NCBI RefSeq assembly: GCF_013426205.1
Contig: NC_089427.1
Location: 620,001 to 684,000 of the forward strand
Origin: Metarhizium brunneum
Lineage: Eukaryota; Ascomycota; Sordariomycetes; Hypocreales; Clavicipitaceae
Reading direction: 5' to 3'
DNA length: 64,000 nucleotides
Under the pieces are notes generated by a model. The model was not told where the DNA came from and ran no database searches. It saw only the letters and a list, made by a program, of their open reading frames with translations. Of the stretch, positions 1 through 10,037 are shown in pieces (the first letter of the stretch is position 1; the number at the start of each line of letters is the position of its first letter). Made by a program: the position numbers and the translations under genes.

Positions 1-160
1 AATCCCGTGCAGGAGGTGAATTAGGAGCGGGTGAGGGAGCCTGGCGCTTCGGAGGCCGCTGATGAGAAGACGATGGATCTGAAGTTGTAGTCGACTCTGT
101 CCGAGAATCATGAGCTGGCTCCGCAGAACGCTTTTTTCTAGAGGCTGCGAAGCCAGCCAT
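1..160 (-). CDS. Unidentified protein, N-terminal exon only (runs off the left edge)
   Basis: An open frame on the minus strand starts with ATG at 160-158 and stays open for 53 codons to the window edge. It opens MAGFAASRKKRSAEP and continues into a Ser/Thr/Pro/Arg-rich stretch containing HQRPPKRQ. This is typical of the disordered N-terminus of a fungal nuclear protein, and the RKKR and PPKR clusters would fit nuclear targeting (inference). I do not recognise the family. The start is the first in-frame ATG. The other two minus frames carry less protein-like sequence. Most of the gene lies outside the window, so its function cannot be judged. Confidence 0.6.
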   Translation of the reverse strand, partial: MAGFAASRKKRSAEPAHDSRTESTTTSDPSSSHQRPPKRQAPSPAPNSPPARD

Positions 161-3100
161 TTCGCGGATATATCACAGCAGGTCGAAGGAGAGGTACACG
201 AGGCAAAAGTCGAGCAGGCCGCCGTGCTGTGTGATATAGATTCAATTCTGATGTGGCGTTTCTGAGTTGGAGAGCTCTGAAGAATTGTGCATTCAAAAGA
301 GGAAAGGAGTTTACGGAGTCCCCAAGTGATGTGGATATTTGGCGGGCTAGTCAAAAATGCAAGACACGAGGTTGATATATTGTTGTAGTACCATTTGCAA
401 GTGCCACTCGCTGTTTTGGACGGTGTCTGTTGTCTGAGATGCAGTTTTTGTGGCGAGACTCGGGGTTGTACGCCAAGTGCTGCACAATTCTAAGCTCAGC
501 CAGGATCACCAGCACACCCGTGGGGGGGAGTGTATGAGCAAAAACGGGACAGCGGAATCCTTGCGGCAGTCAATGGGAAGCGGTAGGTGACAGTGAGACT
601 GAGGTTGAAAGTTCTTGTTTTGGCCCGTGTTGGTAATTAGTTGGTCTGGTTGGGTGAGAGTACTCTCGTAGTCAACTTAGTCGACCAGTCCCTGGTGCCG
701 CTCTCAGATGACAAAAGGCCCATAGATCCGCTCCAGCGCCCGCCATGGGATGGAGCTGATGGATCGGATGGCGCGGTCAGCCTACCAGCTTCTCAACGGG
801 AAAGCCAGGGCCTGATGGTAACCTGGTTTGACGGCGGCTATAAAAGGGTTCCGGGCCAGACACAAGGTGTGGAATAAGTACCGCGCTCTGCTTGGGCTTC
901 CTTTGTTTCGGCTTTGATGTGTGTCGTAACTGGGACGCTGTGGGGAGTAAGCCGTGGTGTTGTGCCGTGCCGTGATTCCGTGGTTCCGTGCAAGGCGATG
1001 CGAAAATCCCTGGCCTGGCATGTCCGCAAAGGAGGATTCACTAGGCACTCAACAGTTTACATAAACATGAGTGCAGCACAGCATTATGGTGTGTACCTGC
1101 CGCAACTAGTCGAGTGGCAAATTTGAGGCAAGAGCGACCAACCAGTAGACACGGTTGCACCGTTGATGGCTTAACCACCTAGGTAGGCAGCAGTCACGCA
1201 GCGGTGCGCACCTAGTAGGTACTTAGGCCTAGGTACCTAGTAGGTGCCACTTTGTAGTTCACCTACTCCAGAGTTGCTCCCAACATATCTCTTCAACAAG
1301 ACCAACAGACTAGACGTTTGCTAACTGTGCATATGTCTATACCTGAACCACACAGCTTCCGAGGTCGACGACACTAGCTGGCACTTAGAGCTCCCAAAGT
1401 TCGGGGCACCAGATACCCGCTCCAAGTGGGTAAGTGGACTCAAAGTTCGAGAACTCGTTACACGACTCGAGACCTCCTCGGCTATGTGGAACTCGTGAAA
1501 ACATTGAAACCTCAACCTCACTACACTAGCTTCGATGACATTGGAGTCCTCCTAATCTAGGAGATCCTGATGGAGGGCTAGCAATGCCTCGATTTTAAAT
1601 GCTAATGTGTCTTCCAGATTTTCTCGGCCAGTTCGTACCAAAGATCGCATCCCTGCATTGAACCAAATCTACAGTTGGAGAGACTACGGAGTACACAAAT
1701 ATCGATGCATACATCAAGCACCAAAGACGATGACTATGTGTGTACATCGGCAGCGTCGAATGATTCGAAGACTTATGACCCTTCCCCTCCACTATAGAAG
1801 AACCAGGAGATGCAACTTCTAGGGCGGAGACCAGGACGCATCGCCCCCAAGATTAACCGTACCCGGCATTGACTATTATTAGCCTGGCTGGGCTGCAGGC
1901 AAACGCCTCGCCCATGTTCTTCTAAAGGTCAATTTGACCGAGAGACCACTGGCTAAAGTGGACCTGTCAGGAATACTAGGTCGTTTAAGACCCCGACTTC
2001 ACAGTATGTATGTATGCTTGCTGTTGTCTAGCCATGCTACCAGACATAATAAGGACCTTTGTCAAGTCACGGAACATTCCGATTCTTTTACAGGTCACCA
2101 TTAGCTTTGTTTACGAAGTGAGCTATGATCTCTGGTTAGATTTAAGAGCTGTTCTGCATGCCAGCCCCCGATGGAAAGCGCTTTTCCCACAGGAAACTTT
2201 CAGAAGTCCCGATAAATGCGCGCTTATATATTCCGTACTGCCCGCATCGGCATTGCCTCTCTCAGCTCTTCTTTCAAATGGCAACAGAGTGACAAAGACA
2301 TGGAGGGCTGTTTACATCGACGACGATACTTCGGTAGCATCACTTTGTACCACGCGCAGTGACTAGCTCCTTGGGTGGCTTTGAAATGAAAGCTCCTGAG
2401 GCTTTTCCCATTCTCTTCTGAGCCGACCAAATGCTCCCATGGCCCACAATCCCCTCAATTGAAGAAATTTAGGCGGCGCCAGCTTCGCGCACGGAGCATC
2501 ATGGCATCTTGTCTCGCTTCTTATGCCCTTCAATGTTACCTGCTAGAGTTGACGTGGTAATCACAGGGATCGGGCTTAAACACAGTGCTTGGCTAGCGCC
2601 AGGATGCTGCGTCTTCAGGCGGGAAAAACGTCCGATCACCACATGTCCAAACAGACATGCGTGAAATATTTACAGAACAAGCTGGGCAGGTGGGCTTCTC
2701 GTCTGAAAGCAAAGGAATTTTCTCCCAGTGTCTGTGTTTGTTGCAGTCGGGCTTTACGACACCCAAGGTACAAACGGACTCTCTCCACTCCGAGTCCAAC
2801 GGCACCAGATAGAGAGAACCTGGGGGCTCCTGTCAGGAAAAGGGGAAAGCATCACCCACTAATGCGACTGTGCATGCAACTGTCCGATTATCTATACACC
2901 ACGCCCTCCCTCGCTTGAAGCTTCTTCCTCCTTTGTGTCCCACATGCAGAACAAGGTACCGGAGCTGTTTCCGAGGATTCGCAAAGTACACCACCACCTG
3001 CAGGAGTCTGCCCAATTCAGCAAGCCAGCTAGTTACTTGCGTACAACACATGCTGTGCGTGTGCAATGCAACTTCTGGCTTTATTGCCACGAGCTTTCAC

Positions 3101-5322
3101 CAACTGTCATATCTGTACATATTCCAAATACACTTATGTGGTTTGTCTGGACGCCTCCAAACTCAGCTAGTCGAGCCCATTGCTCAACAGGCCCAACATC
3201 ACCAACCCATGGCAGCATACGTCGAGCGACTCCGTTTCTGGATTTGTGGAAAGCACATGCAGTGCCAATATACCCACGAACAGAGCACGCTGTTGTATCA
3301 GAACTTCTTGGTCCTGCTGCCAATGGTACCAGATCAGCTACTACATAGGTACTTGGTAGTTAAGCTCAAACCAGGCCTTGTCTGTCATGCCTGGCCAATA
3401 TGATGACCAGCCATCCAAATACTCTATAGTTGCCATTGCACTGTGTCCGCTTTTAGTTATTGAAGAGAGGACGGGTGGCTCCGGGACCCTACCAATCACT
3501 TTTGAAGATCTACCGAGCCAGCTGCTCTTCTTGCAGATTGATCGAATGCTCCCAACATCCTTGACAGACTGGCCCCTGGCACCTGTCCAGCTCCACTGCA
3601 AATTCTTACTCCTCACCTCACTTCTGGCCGGAAGTGAGCATACATACACCGACTTCAGAATCTCGAATCCCGTCAGAGAGTGTTCAAAAAGGGGGGCGTA
3701 GGAAAGCGGCTAAACATCGACAAGTGAAAACTTCATACAGCATGCTTAATGGACACGGGGCTCACAGGAGCAGAATATATGCATGTGTAAAATGCTTGCA
3801 TACCGCTAGCGGGCTTATCGCAGCGAGCATGCATAGTATTCTTCTTCTTTGACTGTCCGCGAACCTAGATTTACTCTTCACATTGTTCGGTTATGCATGA
3901 AAGAACAGGCCATGTCGCTGTCCTTGCTCTAATGACAAGAATTACGGTATCATGGTCTTCTCAACCAGCCGGCAGGCCCGGCAAACCTCGGCCGAAGCAC
4001 CTGAAGATGGTCAGAACTGGGGCTTTTCGCATAGCGGATGACGGAAGACACGAACATCCGCAGGTCCCCGATTTTGAAGACACGGCGTCTGTACATATGC
4101 AGGTCCTTTTTTTTTTCTCTCATGTGGCAGGTTCTTTATGGCTTGGGGTCGTGTCCTGGCAATATCCGAACAGTGTGGTTCCATTACTCGCTAGGTCGCA
4201 TCGGCATTCGCGCAGGCCCAACGTGTGGTGGGCTTCATCTCGGTTGTCACCAACCTGATTTAGACTTGGGTACCTTGCTTCTCGAAGACTATTCTACAGT
4301 TTGTTCGGTCTTGGATAGATGTGCGGAATCTGCCTCGGGCTAATGCAATACTATGGACATGGTACTCCGTATCGAGTTTTAGTTTTGCCAAGCCAGCTGC
4401 TCGTCATGGCGGGAGGGAACCGCGCATGTTTTATGAAGTGATGTCACCACTCCGCGCAGCAAAGCGAGCCTTCCGCACTCGTACAATTTGGCTTGTTACT
4501 ATCGAATCCATAGTGAGTGCCAAGGCTAACTGGTGCATGTCGAAAAGTTCCTGGACAGTTCACAATCATCTGACCCAAACGGTCAAGTAAGCAACCAAAT
4601 AACTACTTGGAGTACCAAGTCGGTGGGTGCTCCGGTGCCTTGGTGCCTTTGGAAGAGAGACAGAAACCCCACTGGCTTCTGTACCTACAAGAGGCCAGTA
4701 CATGAATGTAATGTCTGGTACGGAGTACGCATCTTGATTACGCTTCAACTGCGTCACCACTACGCGGGACTATTATCAGATGGATTGTGGTGGTGGCCCT
4801 TCCCCCTCCCCCTTCTTCGATCGGTGTAACAGCGCGTCTCAGTCCCAGCCACGGCGTTCCGTGTTGGCGGTCGGCCTTCCTATTCTAGCCTCGCCCGTTC
4901 TTCGTCTTCATATACATTTTTGCGCCGCCGCCGCTGCGACAGGGTCAACTGGTCCTTTGTCGACTTTCTGCGGCTCTTGGCTGCGCCCATTGTATGTATA
5001 ACTGACAGGGCCCCGTATTAACAAACAGAGTTTCAAAGTACGCGGGATCTGCATCCCGGTACCCGCGGTCAGCCACAACCTCCAACCCTCCCAGGCCGTG
5101 AGCCGGCGCGGATCCCGATTTTGCTGGTTCGAGCTTACAAACACAGACACAGACGCAGACGCGGACGCGGAATCCTTTAGCAGATCGCGCATATCCCTGC
5201 TCTTGCCCAACCAGAGAGGTCCTTGCTAGAGGCGAGGAGAGACTTTGACGTTGGACGAGGTGAAAAAGGCTCACCGTGTTTCTGTTTGCCGTTTTTTGCT
5301 TGCGGGGATTTTATTGTCAATC
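161..5322. other. Gene-poor intergenic region
   Basis: About 5.2 kb in which I see no convincing gene. Short open frames exist on both strands (the longest is 177 codons at 2870-3403, plus), but their translations are rich in Cys, His and Arg and look random. The region contains a CCTAGGTA repeat cluster (1177-1250), exact TACGGAGTA motifs at 1685-1693, 4363-4371 (inverted) and 4719-4727, a T tract at 4108-4117, a GACGCA-type hexamer run at about 5146-5170, and a TATAAAAG box near 839 with no gene assigned to it. Part of 161-640 must be the promoter of the minus-strand gene at the left edge. Confidence 0.6.
1177..1250. repeat. CCTAGGTA / TAGGTAC repeat cluster
   Basis: ACCTAGGTAGG lies at 1177-1187. 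From 1209 to 1245 there is a dense run of interleaved CCTAGTAGGTAC, TTAGGCCTAGGTACC and TAGTAGGTGCC units. The core CCTAGG is a palindrome and the units read on both strands. The same type of sequence recurs in other intergenic gaps of the window. Its function is unknown to me. Confidence 0.7.
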
Positions 5323-6024
5323 ATGGCCTCGTTTTTCCCGCTCATCTCCGAGATCTTGCCTATGATCATGCCCGCCGCCACGCATGTGACGCGGGCTGGG
5401 GATCTGGAGCCCAAGCGTCCTACTGTTGAAGGTCCCGTTACTGTCAGAGCTGCCATTGTGGACAAGTGCGATAGAATGTCTGCTACAGGTTAGTGACACA
5501 TCGCATGTCTCATGCCCACCTGCGAGAGCATGATGCTATATTTGGCCCTGTCATTGTAACATTTGCACATACATAGTCCTCACGGTTCGACCACAGTCCG
5601 AAACTCCAGTCCACCACAACAGCGAACAAGGTTTGTGTCCAGAACTTCACTCCCCCCCCCCTTTTTTTTTCCTGCCGGGCTTGAGGCTTGCAGCTGAGAT
5701 CTGTGCCGCCGTTGGCTCGCCGTCCTGGCATGCCGGCATAGGCCAAGTTTCCATTACTAACATGAAATGCACACGCCTGCAGATGCAATCATGTACACTG
5801 TCTCGGGGACGGGTTGTCTGACAGTGAACGAGGGCTTTGAGTCGGAGCTGAGAAAACATGACTTGGGCGCTGGAGACTTTGCTTTCATCCCCGCCTGGAC
5901 CGAGCATCAGGTTGTGAACGGGAGCCATGTAGATCTTGTGTGTGTCGTCATACATGGCGGGCCGCGTCCAGTTGGTGCTACTTTGGACGGTTGGGGAGGC
6001 GACGAAACCACACCGGGCAAATAA
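5323..6024 (+). CDS. Small single-domain cupin protein, three exons
   Basis: Exons are 5323-5488, 5577-5630 and 5783-6024 (153 aa). The frames join in phase at GTTAGT..TAG and GTTTGT..CAG, with a TTACTAAC branch site before exon 3. Exon 2 is only 54 nt and supplies the first metal-binding cupin motif (VHHNSEQ, with a HH pair and Glu). Exon 3 continues directly as DAIMYTVSGTG and carries the second motif, GDFAFIPAWTEHQ, with its His. Single-domain cupins of this kind in fungi are metal-binding beta-barrel proteins of mostly unknown substrate. Start choice: ATG at 5323 has a good context (TCAATCATGG), but an in-frame ATG at 5245 would add 26 residues. The gene is convergent with the hydrolase 125 bp downstream. 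The family call is firm; the reaction is unknown. Confidence 0.8.
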
Positions 6025-6149
6025 AGGTAGTAGTTCGATGTGCATCTGGCATCATCTTTGGTAGGTAAATTCGAGGGCTGGCTATGCTTGATCTACTCCC
6101 GTCCCCGTTGCCATATCGTCTTCTATACCGTTCCCAACTAACAAGTCAG

Positions 6150-7706
6150 TCAATGCGGGTTTTGAATAAGCTCGACAACTCTCTCGCGCTCACGCCTCCG
6201 GTCAAACACCTGGGCGTGGTCCAAGTGAGGAAACACGACAACTTGCACGTCGTCGGCAGCACACTCTCTGCTGCCTTCAATGTCCTCGGAAGCTGCTGGG
6301 ACACCCGTCATATCCGGCCTGTTCGTTAAATACCGTGCAACTTCTGCCGTGTTCACAATCAAGTCCCGCCCGGACAAGCACACCGCGACCCTCTGAGTGC
6401 CCTGGGAATCATGCCGCCTTGTCTGTGGGGTATGCTCTGATACTAGATCCTCCTTCCATATGATGTTTTCTCTCCAGAAGAAATGCCTGCCGAGGCAGAG
6501 GGCTACTCCCAGGTCGGTGCCGGCAAAGTACCAAAGCTGCCATTCGTTTGCCCGCTGCGGCGTCCGTCGTGTGAAGTTGTAGGCGACGTTCGGCAAGTGA
6601 AGAAGAATTGTCACGGGGTCAATGAGGGTGATGGACTGGATTCTTCTTCTCAATTGCGGTGACCGCAGCATGTGAGTCGTGGGAACTGACCCGTATGAAT
6701 GAGACACCAACGTGAACCTCTCCCAGCCCTGGTGGTGGTCCAAAATTCGCATCACCATGGTCAACAGTTCGTCTTTTCGAGGCGGCGGGTCCGTGAGTCG
6801 AAAGGAAATGGGAAGCATCTCTGGCACAATGATGCCTGTGTCATGGTTTGAAGCGCGGGAGGCACGCAATTGTATTATGAACCACACGTACGTCCATAGT
6901 CCTATCCCGATTCCGTGCCAGAAAATAATACATCGTTTGTTCCCACCGTTTGTGGTGTGCGGCAGGAACCAGTAGCTCAGCTCGGGTACTGTCGAGCGAT
7001 GCTTGGCAAACAGCTCTTGTGGGCGAGGGGGAAACGTCCTCCGTGCAACACGAAATGTCCTGGCGTAATAACGAAACCCGTGCCGGGCCAATACGTAGTG
7101 TGTGGCCTGGTCGACTAGGAACACGATGAAATACCAGAGTAGACATCTGTACGCAGTAGCGATGCCGTCCAGTGTGAGACGAAGACTCTTGGCCGGCCCG
7201 CATCCCTCGCCTAGGGGGTGACCAAGTCGTTCTTCCGTCAGCGCGACGTAGTCGTTGATCTCGCTCCAGATGTCCTGGTCAATAGATGCCGGGTCGTTGT
7301 TTTCCACTTGGGTGTCGAAAAACGCCCAGAGGAAGAATTCGCGCAGGTTGTCTCGACGAATGTCTTCCAACTCGGCACCGAGGAACCACCCGCGCAAGTA
7401 TTCGTTCACATGGGGCGTATTTGCCATGCACTTGTCGAATAAGCGTCTCCGTTCAGCATGCGATAAAGGAGCCGGGTGGATTGCGGTGCATTGCAATCTC
7501 CGCTTGTGCGGTGTGTAAATCAAGGTGAAGAACAAGGTTTCTGCTACTAGTAACAAGGCCGGGACGACGGTGGCCAAGCTATGCCACGGCAAATCTCTCT
7601 TTAGAACGTTGCAGAGTAGAATGACGACGTAAAGAGCCGGAAGATGTCGAAATAAAAGTATGGAAATGCGAATAAGTAGAAACTCGCCCAAAGATGTGCC
7701 AATCAT
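6150..7706 (-). CDS. Membrane-anchored alpha/beta hydrolase
   Basis: Single exon, 518 aa, ATG at 7706. Two hydrophobic segments (about residues 8-32 and 43-64) and a third near 185-203 suggest ER or other membrane anchoring. The hydrolase domain starts near residue 258: HGIGIG (264-269) is a candidate oxyanion loop. The nucleophile elbow reads LVSHSYGS with Ser337 in an S-H-S-Y-G context rather than the usual G-x-S-x-G. Asp363 (LIDPV) or Asp448 (SGRDLIV) could be the acid, and His497 (HLDH) the catalytic base. This architecture occurs in fungal proteins annotated as alpha/beta hydrolase or lipase-like. The substrate is unknown. The gene is convergent with the cupin gene. Confidence 0.75.
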   Translation of the reverse strand: MIGTSLGEFLLIRISILLFRHLPALYVVILLCNVLKRDLPWHSLATVVPALLLVAETLFFTLIYTPHKRRLQCTAIHPAPLSHAERRRLFDKCMANTPHVNEYLRGWFLGAELEDIRRDNLREFFLWAFFDTQVENNDPASIDQDIWSEINDYVALTEERLGHPLGEGCGPAKSLRLTLDGIATAYRCLLWYFIVFLVDQATHYVLARHGFRYYARTFRVARRTFPPRPQELFAKHRSTVPELSYWFLPHTTNGGNKRCIIFWHGIGIGLWTYVWFIIQLRASRASNHDTGIIVPEMLPISFRLTDPPPRKDELLTMVMRILDHHQGWERFTLVSHSYGSVPTTHMLRSPQLRRRIQSITLIDPVTILLHLPNVAYNFTRRTPQRANEWQLWYFAGTDLGVALCLGRHFFWRENIIWKEDLVSEHTPQTRRHDSQGTQRVAVCLSGRDLIVNTAEVARYLTNRPDMTGVPAASEDIEGSRECAADDVQVVVFPHLDHAQVFDRRRERERVVELIQNPH

Positions 7707-7914
7707 AACGATCCGCTTTGGTCTGTCCGATTACTGTAACCACCTATTTAACCCCGGCGCTGGAAATCCGATTGGGGATGATATTGTGTTGCCTTTGAAT
7801 TGATGAAATACCCCCCACATCATAGGAGTCAAGGTGTTATTTGTGTTTGGGGAGATGCCCCGGGTCACTAGCCGTCATGGTCGCTGGATATTGGGGATCG
7901 TCAGGCTGATGTGA

Positions 7915-8193
7915 TCATTTCTCGACTAGCTCTTTTGGTCTTTCGATGGCGCCGGCAGAGAGGCACGAAAAGCTCAAGATTCCGGTTTCTTGGGTGGTGG
8001 CTGTTTTTGGTGTTTGCGTCACGTCTGATGAGGAGCCGGCGTTCCCTGAGGGCGGTGCATGTGCGGAGACTTTGATTTTGTAAGAATCATTGCCAGATAC
8101 GCATGTACACGTCTCTCTGGGCAGCGCATCAATGGACACACTGTCGTACTTGGCCCGGTAGGAGCAGCAGGGAGCATTGACTGGCCGACCCTT
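7915..8193 (-). CDS. Possible exon of a small Cys-rich protein, start unresolved
   Basis: A minus-strand frame ending at the stop at 7915 reads GRPVNAPCCSYRAKYDSV, then LPRETCTCVSG, then a Ser/Thr/Pro-rich tail. The paired Cys (CC, CTC) and composition look protein-like rather than random. No ATG precedes the Cys-rich part in this frame: the frame stays open upstream to about 8320 and then meets a stop. A spliced upstream exon, for example with an acceptor ending CAAG at about 8191, would be needed. The ATG in this frame at 8139-8137 would lose most of the Cys motif. I cannot name the family, and it could be a decayed gene. Confidence 0.3.
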   Translation of the reverse strand, partial: KGRPVNAPCCSYRAKYDSVSIDALPRETCTCVSGNDSYKIKVSAHAPPSGNAGSSSDVTQTPKTATTQETGILSFSCLSAGAIERPKELVEK

Positions 8194-8684
8194 GCGACAT
8201 GGATCCGATGTCGTGATATTAAGGAAGCGGGTTTTTAGATGTACAGAGTACGGATGTAGAATTGATCTGGTGTCAAATCGGAGCCAGAGCGCGACCGGTC
8301 AGATTGACAGCACCGACGGTGTTTCGGCAGCGCTCTTTCAACATACGGTCAATGCGTAACATGGTGCGTATTTTCAAAACGCCAGTTTGAGCCAGCTGGA
8401 GTAGCCAGTTCTTTTTTTAATCCTTTTCCTTAAAAGCTAAGGAACAAACGAAGAAACTGCAACACTGTATAACATCATACGTCCTGCAACTGAGCAATAC
8501 CACGCCGTCTGTCTGAATATTAATCCGTCCGCGCGCTGCGTTACATGGTCAACGAATTCGCCCCACGGCCGTTGCCAGTAGCCTGCTGGTTAGCTAGGAC
8601 CAGAGCACCGGAGCCTCCGTTACTGCCTAACGGTCCAATAGCAGCCAAGCAAGCTTCATTCTGCCGCCTGCGTTGGTCGACGTC
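8194..8684. other. Intergenic
   Basis: Roughly 490 bp upstream of the DUF1769 gene. It may hold the missing 5' exon of the Cys-rich candidate. There is a T-rich stretch at 8411-8430. Nothing else can be supported. Confidence 0.4.
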
Positions 8685-10037
8685 ATGCAATCCAGCAATT
8701 CTCAAGCACCCACCCAGAGCTATTCGCAGCTCAGCCGAAGGCGGCAATTCTCCTCTCATGTCAGGAAATTCGTCTCTTCCACAAGCAAACCTCGTACATA
8801 TAGCAATCAGCCCATGGCCGACAGATATATTCTACGTGTAACGGCAGGCCCAAGCTACGATGCCGCCACCCACGTCGAGGTGCCGGTGAATCAGCCCGAG
8901 CCAATCCGAATCCAGGGCCACAGTGCACATGTTGAGCTGAATATCAGAATTCGAGGCTATGGCGGTTTGCCCTTGGGGTCGCCCGCCACATCTCCCTACT
9001 TTGAGACGGAGCCGCACGCAAAGAACAACGACCAGTACAGCATCTCCTTTAGATTTAAGCCTCTGAAGCCCGCCGCAGGAAGTGATGAGAGTGTCGTGAG
9101 CGACGATAGCGACGCCAGCGCGGGGCCGAAACCAGAGGGCATCAACGGCCACGACCTCCAGTTCGGCAATGACTTTGATCGCCCAATTCGAGACAAGTTG
9201 CCCCCCGGCTTCAACACCGCCATGGGCATTGTTCGGTGGTGGATCGACCCCGGCTTGGATGGAGACGCCTACGCCGATAGACCCTACTTGTATGGCCCTG
9301 CATTGAGCTCTTTTAATTCCATTCATCTCGGCCCTGGGGACTATGCGGAGGAGAAGGGTGGCCTCTGGTTCGAAGAAGGGGGCGACGAGGAAGGAATGGA
9401 GGTCCGCCAGGCCATTGGCGCGCCCGTGGACAGCAAGGCTCGTATGAAGTGGGCGTTGAAGGATGACAGCAAAAGCAAATGGGTCTTCGAGTATGGAAAA
9501 TCATATGGGTTAGACTTTTTCAATCCCTACCTCGATTTCACCAACTTGGCTCTAAATCTGCCTGGCTTCCAGCTGCCAATCGTCAAGTACTGGGATGGTC
9601 AGGGTCTCAGGTAAGAAACGTGACTACCCATCACCCACCATGCGCTGCTTGGTTGTGTATTTTCACCCGTGAAACGCAGTGGGTTACTAGTAACTCGTTT
9701 GTCTGTTTGTTTGCTTGTTTGCTTGGTGCCGTATTATCCATCTTGTGTTGGTTTAACATGAATTCCTAGGCGGTCGCACGAACTTAGATACGTCCTGCGT
9801 AACAAGCAAACAGCAGAGGCGTACCTAGTCGTCGTATTTACAATCTATCTTCGAGAAGACGTCAACGAGGATGGCACGCTTAAAGAGGGCGCCGCTGATA
9901 GGGTCGCGGAAAGGGCAAGCAATAATGAATCTAGACACGAAGGGCATGACGAGGCGCAGGTTTTACAACAAGCCAAAGAGGAATCAGCGCCCGGTAGCGG
10001 GGTTGGGGAAACAACAAGTCCAGATGATGTCGATTGA
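8685..10037 (+). CDS. DUF1769 (UPF0590) family protein
   Basis: Exons are 8685-9610 and 9770-10037, joined AG/G across a 159-nt intron (GTAAGA..CCTAG), 397 aa. The conserved region opens ADRYILRVTAGPSYDAATH, continues through RDKLPPGFNTAMGIVRWWIDP, LDGDAYADRPYLYGPALSS and SYGLDFFNPYLDF, and after the intron RSHELRYVLRNKQT: the standard DUF1769 layout. The molecular role of this fungal family is not known to me. Start choice: the first in-frame ATG is 8685, giving an Arg/Ser-rich leader that could be a mitochondrial presequence. The ATG at 8814 (CCCATGGCC) sits directly before the domain, has the better context and would give 354 aa. The C-terminal tail is acidic and probably disordered. Confidence 0.85.

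Noticed and set aside
2870..3403. 177-codon plus-strand open frame in the gene-poor left region
   Set aside because: Cys/His/Gln-rich translation with no domain pattern and overlapping frames of similar length on both strands; looks like chance.
5641..5670. C/T homopolymer as a possible regulatory or slippage element in the cupin gene
   Set aside because: It lies inside the second intron and acts plausibly as ordinary polypyrimidine sequence before the branch site.
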